Positions 1 to 6,693 of a DNA stretch of 64,000 bases are shown here, piece by piece. Source of the stretch: Pelatocladus maniniholoensis HA4357-MV3 (GTDB taxonomy: Bacteria; Cyanobacteriota; Cyanobacteriia; Cyanobacteriales; Nostocaceae). The notes under the pieces were generated by a model, which ran no database searches, was not told the origin of the DNA, and was given only the letters and a program-made list of their open reading frames with translations. Every line of letters starts with the position of its first letter. Within the stretch, counting starts at the first letter, position 1. The position numbers and the translations under genes are program-made. The stretch is from the NCBI GenBank assembly GCA_019359115.1, contig JAHHHW010000066.1, positions 21,574-85,573 on the forward strand. Direction: 5' to 3'.

Positions 1-25
1 TATCAAGTTTATGATGGCTACTTAC

Positions 26-544
26 TTAAGTTTTTGCAGTTAGCTCATTTGGTTCAATTGCATGAATTAATCCTTGTACAGTCAAAACAGAGCAAGAAGC
101 ATGATGCAGAACATAATTGCTAACACTACCAAGGAAAAATTCACTGAGACCTCGACGACCTCGACGACCAATTATGATTAAGTCAGCTTCCCAATTTCGA
201 GCTACTTCACAAATCACTCTACCTGGCTCACCAAAATTTTGGGTATATTCAGTTGTTACACCTTTGGCGATCGCCTGATTATAAAAAAGTTTTACAAATT
301 CCATACCTTCTTGCTTAAGTGTTTCCCACTGATCCATATAGTAATTTACAGCTTCAGAGTGAAAACTTGGATAAAGACTATCTGTTTGTAAAGCTATAGA
401 ACTTGGGTAACTTTCATCGAAAGGATCGAGAACGTGGAGCAAGATCAAACGAGCATTTAGTTTTTGTGCTAAAGCAAGAGCTTCATCAAAAACGTATTGT
501 CCAATTTCAGAATTGTCTATACCAACCAAAATTTTATCAAACAT
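26..544 (-). CDS. Universal stress protein (UspA family)
   Basis: A 172-residue single-domain cytoplasmic UspA-like protein, probably a small ATP-binding stress protein. The start MFDKILVGIDNSE is the typical first beta strand with its Asp. The C-terminal part carries the ATP-binding signature G-x2-G-x9-G-S (GRRGRRGLSEFFLGS, about residues 128-142), followed by the usual SVLTV strand. The ATG at 544 is preceded on the minus strand by an AAGGA ribosome binding site about ten bases upstream. It is a few tens of residues longer than a minimal Usp because of a helical insert around residues 60-90. It stands alone and is divergent from ppa. The physiological role cannot be read from the sequence. 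Confidence 0.9.
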   Translation of the reverse strand: MFDKILVGIDNSEIGQYVFDEALALAQKLNARLILLHVLDPFDESYPSSIALQTDSLYPSFHSEAVNYYMDQWETLKQEGMEFVKLFYNQAIAKGVTTEYTQNFGEPGRVICEVARNWEADLIIIGRRGRRGLSEFFLGSVSNYVLHHASCSVLTVQGLIHAIEPNELTAKT

Positions 545-901
545 ATTAATTGTTCCTTAGTTAAAATAAATCACATCTAGACAAGAGTGAATTCTTATAA
601 CTATTGTGATTTGAAAAATTTTCAGACAGAATTGTTCTTATCAACCTTATTTACACTTGTTCAGAGGAAGGTTACATTTTTTACTTATTACATTTATAAC
701 CATATAAAATTAATTTGAGGATCTTGTGAAGAATGAACCATGAAAACAAATATAAGTTGTTCCCTGTTAAGAGTTCCCTGTTCCCCTTGAAAATTTGATC
801 CTTTTTCCCTATTGGGATATGTCCCTCTTAGCTCTAAAATTCTACACGGGGAGCCAACCAAGGCTTGACCCGTGTATTACTATTATCTCAGGAGTTTTGT
901 T
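545..901. other. Intergenic region between usp and ppa
   Basis: About 360 bases separating two divergent genes. It should hold both promoters, but I could not assign convincing -35/-10 boxes or an NtcA site. Around 758-795 there are short pyrimidine-rich repeats (TTCCCTGTT-like) of the low-complexity kind seen elsewhere in the window. No ORF or RNA gene is recognised. Confidence 0.5.
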
Positions 902-1414
902 GTGGACTTATCCCTTATTCCCCCCCAACCTAAACCAGGTCTAATCAACGTTCTGATTGAAATTACAGGTGGAAGTAAAAATAAATACGAGTATGACAAA
1001 GAGCTACAGGCTTTTGCTTTAGACAGGGTACTTTACTCATCAGTGCAGTATCCATATGACTATGGCTTTATTCCTAATACTTTAGCTGATGATGGCGACC
1101 CACTTGATGGCATGGTGATCATGGACGAACCTACTTTTCCAGGGTGTGTAATTGCCGCACGACCTATTGGTATGTTAGAAATGATAGACGGTGGCGATCG
1201 CGACGAAAAAATCCTTTGTGTACCTGACAAAGATCCTCGTTATACCAACGTCAAATCAATCAAAGACATAGCCCCACATCGATTAGAGGAAATAGCAGAG
1301 TTTTTCCGCACATATAAAAATCTTGAAAAAAAAGTGACAGAAATTCTTGGTTGGCATGATGTTGATAAAGTTATGCCTTTAGTAGAAAAATGCATCCAAG
1401 CTAGTAAAGGTTAG
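902..1414 (+). CDS. ppa: Inorganic pyrophosphatase
   Basis: Soluble family I pyrophosphatase, hydrolysing PPi to two phosphates in the cytoplasm with Mg2+. The signature [11 protein letters not shown], with its three metal-binding aspartates, lies near residue 65, and [13 protein letters not shown] is the conserved active-site stretch before it. The protein is 170 residues from the GTG at 902, the usual size for the bacterial enzyme. I chose GTG because AGGAG at 890-894 is spaced seven bases from it and family members start MDLSLIP; the longer frame from ATG 872 would run through this ribosome binding site. It lies upstream of panD on the same strand, separated by a repeat-filled gap of about 150 bases, so an operon is uncertain. 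Confidence 0.95.
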   Translation: MDLSLIPPQPKPGLINVLIEITGGSKNKYEYDKELQAFALDRVLYSSVQYPYDYGFIPNTLADDGDPLDGMVIMDEPTFPGCVIAARPIGMLEMIDGGDRDEKILCVPDKDPRYTNVKSIKDIAPHRLEEIAEFFRTYKNLEKKVTEILGWHDVDKVMPLVEKCIQASKG

Positions 1415-1561
1415 AGGATATCGGGGAGCGGGGAGCGGGGATCTGGGATCGATGTTTATTCTCGTCCTTGTCCCCCTTGTCTGTGTTATCTCCCTTGTCT
1501 CCCCAATCCCTAATTCCCAGTCCTTAATTCCCAGTTCCTAATCCCCAGTCCCTTACACGCA
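1415..1561. repeat. Low-complexity 14-bp tandem repeat (STRR-like)
   Basis: The ppa-panD gap is filled with purine-rich (1424-1450) and pyrimidine-rich tracts. At 1507-1548 three 14-base units occur in tandem with few changes (TCCCTAATTCCCAG, TCCTTAATTCCCAG, TTCCTAATCCCCAG). The same vocabulary recurs inside nirA (7330-7431), at the 3' end of narB (12505-12550), and at 24200-24245, 48135-48165, 50695-50800 and 58877-58925. Confidence 0.85.
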
Positions 1562-1945
1562 ATGCAGCGCACACTTCTTTTAGCAAAAATTCACAACTGT
1601 ACTATTACAGCAGCTAATCTCAACTATGTAGGTAGTATCAGTATAGATCGTATGTTGATGGAGAAAGCTGGTATTTTACCTTATGAGCAGGTACAAGTAG
1701 TAAACAATGCCAACGGTAAGCGCTTTATTACTTATGCGATCCCCGCTCTAGAAAATTCTGGGGCGATTGAACTAAATGGTGCAGCAGCACGTCTAGGCAT
1801 GATAGGCGATCGCTTGATTATAATGGCTTACGGGCAGTTTACTATAGAAGAGTTAAAAAGTTACTCTCCAACTGTTGTGATTGTGGACGAAAAAAATTGT
1901 GTTTCGGAAATTCGCTACTACGATGATCTGCTCAGTAAGACCTAA
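1562..1945 (+). CDS. panD: Aspartate 1-decarboxylase
   Basis: Pyruvoyl-dependent decarboxylase converting L-aspartate to beta-alanine for pantothenate and coenzyme A synthesis. The 127-residue proenzyme shows the family start [16 protein letters not shown] and the self-cleavage site Gly24-Ser25 in YVGSISID; Ser25 becomes the pyruvoyl group of the alpha chain. The conserved [10 protein letters not shown] and [20 protein letters not shown] segments follow. The length is normal. The downstream gene begins 11 bases after the stop on the same strand, so the two are probably co-transcribed, although no pathway link is evident. Confidence 0.96.
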   Translation: MQRTLLLAKIHNCTITAANLNYVGSISIDRMLMEKAGILPYEQVQVVNNANGKRFITYAIPALENSGAIELNGAAARLGMIGDRLIIMAYGQFTIEELKSYSPTVVIVDEKNCVSEIRYYDDLLSKT

Positions 1946-1956
1946 TAGCAAAAAAA

Positions 1957-2856
1957 ATGTCAAATTTTGAGCAGTCGTCACCCCAGATATACGTAACTCA
2001 GAAGCAAGCTACTCAAGCCTCCAACCAACGGGAAAAATTCGTAGTGCAATTTTGGGGTGTACGGGGTTTAATCCCCACTCCAGGCAGCAATACAAGCCGT
2101 TATGGTGGCAATACTGCTTGTGTAGAAATGCAGTTAGCTAACAAACACCTTGTTTTTGATGGAGGTACTGGTTTACGTATACTCGGTAAAAGTTGGCTAA
2201 AACAACAACAGCCACTAGAAGCTCATTTATTTTTTACTAACTCCCAATCAAATCGTATTCAAGGATTTCCATTTTTTGCTCCAGCATTCATTTCTGAAAA
2301 TAGTTTTCACATCTATGGAACAGCAGCCTCAAATGGAGCTTCAATTAAACAAAGTTTATATGACCAGATGCTGCTACCACACTTTCCTTACCCTTTACAA
2401 GTAATGCAATCTGAATTGCAGTTTCACAATTTTCATCCAGGTAAGATAGTAAAGCTAGATGATGTTACGATTACAACCGCGCTAATAAATAAAATCCAAA
2501 AGTCTATAGGCTATAAAATCCGTTGGCAGAATTATAGTGTTGCCTATGTAACTGATTTAGGCAATGAAGTTGACCCTAATGAGCAAGAAAACATCATTCA
2601 GCTAGTTCAAGATGTTGATTTGCTGATTACTAATATCAGCAATCCTTTCAGCTTCCACAAAACTGACTCTAGTAATTCACATTGGCAAACAGCTGTGGAT
2701 TTGGCTGGGATACATAACATTAAGCAAATAGTCTTTTCTCACCATCACCCAGACGATTCTGACGATTGGCTTGATCAGGTGCAAATAGAAATTGCATCTG
2801 CTTTTCCAGAAGCACTGATTGCACGTGAAGGGTTAATTTTAGATGTTGGTCAATAG
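1957..2856 (+). CDS. Metallo-beta-lactamase-fold protein with degenerate metal site
   Basis: A 299-residue protein of the cyanobacterial MBL-fold hydrolase family related to phosphoribosyl cyclic phosphodiesterases. The fold core is clear: FWGVRGLIPTPGSNTSRYGG, then LVFDGGTGLR, then IQGFPFFAPAF. At the position where active relatives carry HTHWDH, this protein reads TNSQSNR, so both zinc-binding histidines and the aspartate are gone. The later NHP-type and GHS-type motifs are also altered (about residues 180 and 230), while SHHHPDDSDDW near the C-terminus keeps histidines. I infer a non-catalytic scaffold or binding protein, or a gene losing function. The frame is intact and starts just after panD without a strong ribosome binding site. 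Confidence 0.85.
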   Translation: MSNFEQSSPQIYVTQKQATQASNQREKFVVQFWGVRGLIPTPGSNTSRYGGNTACVEMQLANKHLVFDGGTGLRILGKSWLKQQQPLEAHLFFTNSQSNRIQGFPFFAPAFISENSFHIYGTAASNGASIKQSLYDQMLLPHFPYPLQVMQSELQFHNFHPGKIVKLDDVTITTALINKIQKSIGYKIRWQNYSVAYVTDLGNEVDPNEQENIIQLVQDVDLLITNISNPFSFHKTDSSNSHWQTAVDLAGIHNIKQIVFSHHHPDDSDDWLDQVQIEIASAFPEALIAREGLILDVGQ

Positions 2857-2871
2857 TTCAATAGTTAGTTG

Positions 2872-3966
2872 TCAATTGTCAATGGTTAGTAGCGTTGAAT
2901 TATAAAGTGTAGACTTTTGTTTGTAAATGCTTTGAGTAACTTCTTGAAGTTTGGCTGTTACTGCACCAGTTTTCAGTAATTCTTTTGCTTTGGCAATACC
3001 CGATCGCATATCTGAACAAATACCAGAACGCCACAGGTAAAACCCACCGTTCCATAAAGCTGTTTCCATTAGTTCACAAGATATACCTTTCAATACACCT
3101 TGCATATCTGCTACTAGTTCTTCACTAGTACCCAAGGGTAAATTTTTGGTAGTAAAACCGTAGTCACGGGGCGCTAAATGCAATCTTTCTATTTGATTGC
3201 TGCTTGCTGGTGTTAACAAACCAATAATCGCAGTGCGATCGCGTGGTAAATCACAACTACCTTCTAATCCTTTTATAGTTGTAAAATTAGTTACTCCTCG
3301 CCGAGTTAAAGCATCTTGAAACATAGCTTCTGTGGGAGGATGAACAAACCCTGACACAATGTGAGTATTACCAGCATAAGGACACCAAATTAATTCCATA
3401 GTAGCAAAGGGCGGGCGCTTACCTAACTGATCACGGTAGTTCCAAATACTTTTAGTTAATGGAAAATGCTGAGGTTGGTAAACAAAGCCAATCCCCGTTT
3501 TCTCAAGTATCTGCTGAGTTTTTTCCAGGCTTAACCCAGTCCAATCTACTCCCAAACTCTGCCAAATTTCTACCAAGGGTAAACCATATTTAGTTGGTAA
3601 GCGATCGCCTCCATGCATTACTACTGGTTGTCCAGCAGTAGCTAATATCAATGCCGTAATCGGGCTAATGGGTGCTGTGCGGGTTCTGCCATCGTAGGGT
3701 ATGCCCAAAACCATAACTGCTTGTACAGAAGATATGGATGCTAGTTTTGGCCCTAGTTGATCATAGGCATCTAACATGCCTGCTAATTCCTCTCCAGTCG
3801 GACGTTTAATTCGATGGGCAATCAAAAAAGCTCCTATTTGGGCTGGTGTCGCTTCACTCAACAGCATCATCCTAGTAGCAGTAGCAGCTTCCTCACGAGT
3901 CAAATTTTCTCCCGTGTGATTACCACTACCTACCTTTTTCAGTAAATCCCGAAATGTATTGCTCAT
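2872..3966 (-). CDS. cnaT: CnaT-like anthranilate phosphoribosyltransferase-family protein
   Basis: A 364-residue protein of the TrpD-like glycosyltransferase superfamily with the helical N-terminal domain (EEAATATRMMLLSEATPAQIGAFLIAHRIK) and the nucleoside-phosphorylase-like catalytic domain. In anthranilate phosphoribosyltransferase the PRPP loop is GTGGDG; here it reads GIPYDGRTRTAP, so it is not a tryptophan-pathway TrpD. Directly downstream of ntcB on the same strand is the position described for cnaT in Anabaena sp. PCC 7120, a gene required for expression of the nir operon; the symbol rests on this family and synteny match. An unusual TrpD2/YbiB-type protein would be the alternative name. 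The 83-base gap to ntcB holds 7-bp tandem repeats, so co-transcription is possible. Confidence 0.8.
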   Translation of the reverse strand: MSNTFRDLLKKVGSGNHTGENLTREEAATATRMMLLSEATPAQIGAFLIAHRIKRPTGEELAGMLDAYDQLGPKLASISSVQAVMVLGIPYDGRTRTAPISPITALILATAGQPVVMHGGDRLPTKYGLPLVEIWQSLGVDWTGLSLEKTQQILEKTGIGFVYQPQHFPLTKSIWNYRDQLGKRPPFATMELIWCPYAGNTHIVSGFVHPPTEAMFQDALTRRGVTNFTTIKGLEGSCDLPRDRTAIIGLLTPASSNQIERLHLAPRDYGFTTKNLPLGTSEELVADMQGVLKGISCELMETALWNGGFYLWRSGICSDMRSGIAKAKELLKTGAVTAKLQEVTQSIYKQKSTLYNSTLLTIDN

Positions 3967-4049
3967 ATATTTTTTGTCCTATGTCATTAGTCATTAGTCA
4001 TTTGTGAAAGACCAATAACCAATGACCAATGACCAATAACTAATTTTAC
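3967..4049. repeat. Heptanucleotide tandem repeats between ntcB and cnaT
   Basis: CATTAGT units (about 3983-4000) are followed by CCAATGA-type units (about 4009-4040). Such 7-bp tandem repeats are a familiar feature of heterocystous cyanobacterial genomes. The two blocks are partly complementary and could form a weak hairpin between the two genes. Confidence 0.7.
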
Positions 4050-4988
4050 TTAACAAGCTGACCGCTCTAAAGGAACTTGTGGTGGTACATTGTCCTTCAC
4101 TAACTGCCAAAAATGTAGGATAGGAGGAATTTGCAAACGATCTTGAGTTGTCACCATCACCACCCGACGAGTCAGATTGGAGTTGTCAACACAACCATTA
4201 CTAGCCAAGGGACGAACGGCTAAGGTGGAGTCTTTACGTGCTTCTACTAATGCTGAATTAGGCAACAAAGCGATTAATTCTCCCTGACGCACTACTCCCC
4301 GGAAAGCGTCTAAAGTATTGACTTCTAAAACTGCCTGGAGTGTAGCTTGCAGGCGTTCAAACCGATCTTGAACAAGACGTTGCATTCCATAACCATCTTT
4401 AAAAACTACTTGAGGATAACGAACTAACTCAGACCAAGGAATGCGTTCATACTGGGCTAGTGGATGATCGGCCGCGATCAGGACTTCTATTGCTTCATCA
4501 TATAAAACTTCTACCACCATTTCTTTACCCGCAGTTAAAAAGCGATTATTCATCACAATCGCCATATCTACTAGCCCATCTTTGAGGACTTTTAAAGCGC
4601 GATCGCTACCCAAGGATGTCACCCGCAGTTGCACGTTTGGATAATCGTGACAAAATTGTTGCAATACTGGTGGCAAGTAATAAGCACACAACGAGTGAAT
4701 TACTGCTATACACAATTCAGGCTGCTTTCCTGCTACTAAATCTGCTATTTCATGGGTAGCTGTTTGCCACTCTTGGCAAATTTTGCGCGCACGTGGTAGC
4801 AAGCGTTCACCAGCCACAGTCAACTTTGCTTGGCCAGTTCTATGAAATAATTCCAAGCCCAAATCTGCTTCCAGTGCCTGGATTTGGCGACTGATAGTCG
4901 ATTGGGTTACACTACATTTTCTTGCTGCTCCTTGAAAGCTACCACTGTCCGTGATCGCTAGAAAGGCTTGCAACTGCTCTAGTCGCAT
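4050..4988 (-). CDS. ntcB: LysR-type nitrate-assimilation activator NtcB
   Basis: A 312-residue LysR-family regulator with the winged helix-turn-helix at residues 1-60 (LEQLQAFLAITDSGSF, VTQSTISRQIQALE) and a type 2 periplasmic-binding-like effector domain after residue 90. Position identifies it as NtcB: it lies between the cnaT-like gene and the HEAT/nirB-position gene and is divergent from nirA. NtcB of other cyanobacteria activates the nirA operon in response to nitrite or nitrate. Its upstream region contains a perfect NtcA promoter (5025-5066), so expression is probably raised under nitrogen limitation. ATG 4988 sits about 30 bases after the predicted transcription start. Confidence 0.88.
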   Translation of the reverse strand: MRLEQLQAFLAITDSGSFQGAARKCSVTQSTISRQIQALEADLGLELFHRTGQAKLTVAGERLLPRARKICQEWQTATHEIADLVAGKQPELCIAVIHSLCAYYLPPVLQQFCHDYPNVQLRVTSLGSDRALKVLKDGLVDMAIVMNNRFLTAGKEMVVEVLYDEAIEVLIAADHPLAQYERIPWSELVRYPQVVFKDGYGMQRLVQDRFERLQATLQAVLEVNTLDAFRGVVRQGELIALLPNSALVEARKDSTLAVRPLASNGCVDNSNLTRRVVMVTTQDRLQIPPILHFWQLVKDNVPPQVPLERSAC

Positions 4989-5024
4989 GTGGATGTAGCC
5001 TGAATTACATTTATGGGTGTAATT

Positions 5025-5066
5025 AACTTAACGTATTTGTAGCAATATTTTAGTAGAGTTTGTTAC
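5025..5066 (-). promoter_or_regulatory. NtcA-type promoter of ntcB
   Basis: Read on the minus strand, GTAACAAACTCTAC (5053-5066) matches the NtcA box GTA-N8-TAC exactly. It is followed after exactly 22 bases by TAAGTT (5025-5030), matching TA-N3-T. This is the class II NtcA-activated architecture, with the NtcA box in place of the -35 element. A transcription start near 5018-5020 would give a leader of about 30 bases before the ntcB ATG. Confidence 0.85.
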
Positions 5067-5110
5067 ATCTATATGTTGTATTAGTCATCAAAACAACAAT
5101 ATAAGATTGT

Positions 5111-6214
5111 TTACTCTTCTGACTCTCTCCTGATCTCCAGATTCTTCAACGCTGCGATCGCATGTAGTCTGACTCGTTCATCAGTATCTTCTGCAAGCGC
5201 AATTACAGCTTTTTTAGCTTCTATTGTGCCTAATTCTCCCAAAGACAAAGCTATTGCTCCTTTGAATTCCACACTTTCAAGTGCTGGGTGTTGTTTTTGC
5301 AGTATTGCCAATAATATTTCTGTTGCGATTGGGGTTAATTGTGGCTGTTTGATTCTTCCCAGAACTGTTACGATTTCTTGACACAATGCCACTGATTCTA
5401 GTTGGTTAAGCGCTGTACGAAGATATTCCAAGCTAGAAGGTGTTTCTATCCAGCTTAAAGCATGGATTGTTTCGATTTGCAATTTGACTGGCGTGTGAGG
5501 TGACACCAGTACTTGAAATAAATATTGAGCAGCATTGTCACCACCTATGCGCGACAAAGCAACTGCGGACGTACAACAGACTTCCAGATTAAAGTCATAG
5601 AGTCTGGGTTGCAATTTTGTGACTAAATCTAATGTGTCGCCTAATTCTGGGCGGAAACTCAAACCTAATATAGCTTCTCGTCGAACCGGGGCAGCAATAT
5701 CATCTAACGCCCGTAGAAGTACTGGTGGTATACGTTGATCATGAAAGCTGCTCAGGGCTTCAATCGCAGTAGCACGAACGGCTACAACCGGATCGTCTAC
5801 TACAGTTAACAGTGGTGTTATAACTTCTTGATGACGAATCAGGGAAAGCGATCGCACCGCTAACAAGCGCGTTTCATCATCTGTCAAAAGTTCGCTTACA
5901 GCAGCGATCGCCAGCCTACCCATTTGTCCGAGTGCTGATACAGCCATTGCTGTGAGTTCTTCATCTGTTTCTGTTTTCAGTAATTCTATGAGGGCAGAAA
6001 TTGCATCTGGGTGCTGAAATTCTCCCAAAATTCGTGCTGCATACCAGCGCAGTTCTTCTTCGATCTCTTCATCTGTCAATATCTCTATCAGTGGAGGAAT
6101 AGCGATCGCTCCCAAATCTTTAAATACTTTGATTATCTGCCAGCGTTGCTGAAAATCTCCCATTAGCAAAGCACAAAGTGCTAATTCTAGCTGTTCTTGT
6201 TGATTTTCTACCAT
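5111..6214 (-). CDS. nirB: HEAT-repeat protein in the nirB position
   Basis: A 367-residue all-helical protein of roughly eleven HEAT/PBS-lyase-type repeats, recognisable by recurring motifs such as DPVVAVRATAIEALSSF, DIAAPVRREAILGLS and DERVRLHAIAALKNL. There is no signal peptide or membrane segment. It lies directly upstream of ntcB on the minus strand and divergent from nirA. This is the place of nirB in the nirB-ntcB arrangement of Synechococcus elongatus, where NirB is needed for maximal nitrite reductase activity. The symbol is therefore given by synteny, not by a diagnostic motif; a phycobilin-lyase-like scaffold is the alternative. The fold and position suggest a protein-protein scaffold or maturation factor for NirA. 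Confidence 0.68.
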   Translation of the reverse strand: MVENQQEQLELALCALLMGDFQQRWQIIKVFKDLGAIAIPPLIEILTDEEIEEELRWYAARILGEFQHPDAISALIELLKTETDEELTAMAVSALGQMGRLAIAAVSELLTDDETRLLAVRSLSLIRHQEVITPLLTVVDDPVVAVRATAIEALSSFHDQRIPPVLLRALDDIAAPVRREAILGLSFRPELGDTLDLVTKLQPRLYDFNLEVCCTSAVALSRIGGDNAAQYLFQVLVSPHTPVKLQIETIHALSWIETPSSLEYLRTALNQLESVALCQEIVTVLGRIKQPQLTPIATEILLAILQKQHPALESVEFKGAIALSLGELGTIEAKKAVIALAEDTDERVRLHAIAALKNLEIRRESEE

Positions 6215-6303
6215 TTTTTATATCTTTACCTAGCCTGAGTACACCTTGAATCAGTTACCAGTTACCAGTTATCAGTTATCAGTTAACAGTAAAAGAAAAA
6301 GGG

Positions 6304-6359
6304 GGGAGCATCCCAAATGTTTCAAATCCCCGCAGACTGGAAGTCAGGGCTACACAAAC
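6304..6359. repeat. Solo end of the GGGAGCATCCCAA MITE family
   Basis: This 56-base stretch begins GGGAGCATCCCAA and runs through GACTGGAAGTCAGGGCTACA. It aligns with the ends of the complete element at 46075-46275, including the GACTGGAAGTC core and the CTACACAAAC end of the arm. Only one end is present, so this is a truncated copy or relic. Confidence 0.75.
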
Positions 6360-6434
6360 AAATTAACAACTAACAAAAAATACTGGCGATCGCTTGTATA
6401 TCAGCGCTTTATGGCTATTTTTAGTTAATTTTTA

Positions 6435-6477
6435 TGCATTTAACGCATATTTTTAATACAATTTGTGCATTTTTGCA
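6435..6477. promoter_or_regulatory. Candidate NtcB-binding sites upstream of nirA
   Basis: Two spaced repeats lie just upstream of the NtcA box: TGCA-N5-CGCA (6435-6447) and TGCA-N4-TGCA (6466-6477). They resemble the TGCA-type LysR motif reported for NtcB in nirA regulatory regions, although neither matches the N5 spacing form perfectly. Position and family support the call; binding itself is inferred. Confidence 0.45.
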
Positions 6478-6485
6478 GATATTTC

Positions 6486-6527
6486 GTAACAAAGAATACG
6501 ATTTTTATGTTTTTGCAACTTTAACCT
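6486..6527 (+). promoter_or_regulatory. NtcA-type promoter of nirA
   Basis: GTAACAAAGAATAC (6486-6499) is an exact GTA-N8-TAC NtcA box, followed after 22 bases by TAACCT (6522-6527), an exact TA-N3-T -10 element. The predicted start near 6533 leaves a leader of about 160 bases before the nirA ATG. The architecture is the same, with identical spacing, as the ntcB promoter at 5025-5066. Confidence 0.88.
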
Positions 6528-6693
6528 AAGTGCATGTGAATCAAAATTGCGATTCAGTACTCAAAAAGAATTGACCAACTGACCACATATCTAAGTCCTT
6601 TGTCCTTTGTCCCTTGTCATTAGTGTAAGGCCAATTACTAATGCCCAATGCCCCCATGCTCAATGCCCACAGACTAGTGATTAACGACTAATC

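Larger units (their letters stand above)
6215..6693. promoter_or_regulatory. Divergent nirB-nirA regulatory region
   Basis: A 479-base region containing the nirA promoter (next entries), the left part of a dispersed MITE family (6304-6359), and simple repeats close to nirA (about 6598-6660: TCCTTTGTC, CCAATGCC). I see no credible gene; the 60-codon frame at 6246-6428 is composed of repeat sequence. Confidence 0.7.

Noticed and set aside
6246..6428. 60-codon frame between the HEAT gene and nirA
   Set aside because: Its codons are tandem TTACCAGT-type repeat and MITE-end sequence; it lies in the nirA regulatory region.
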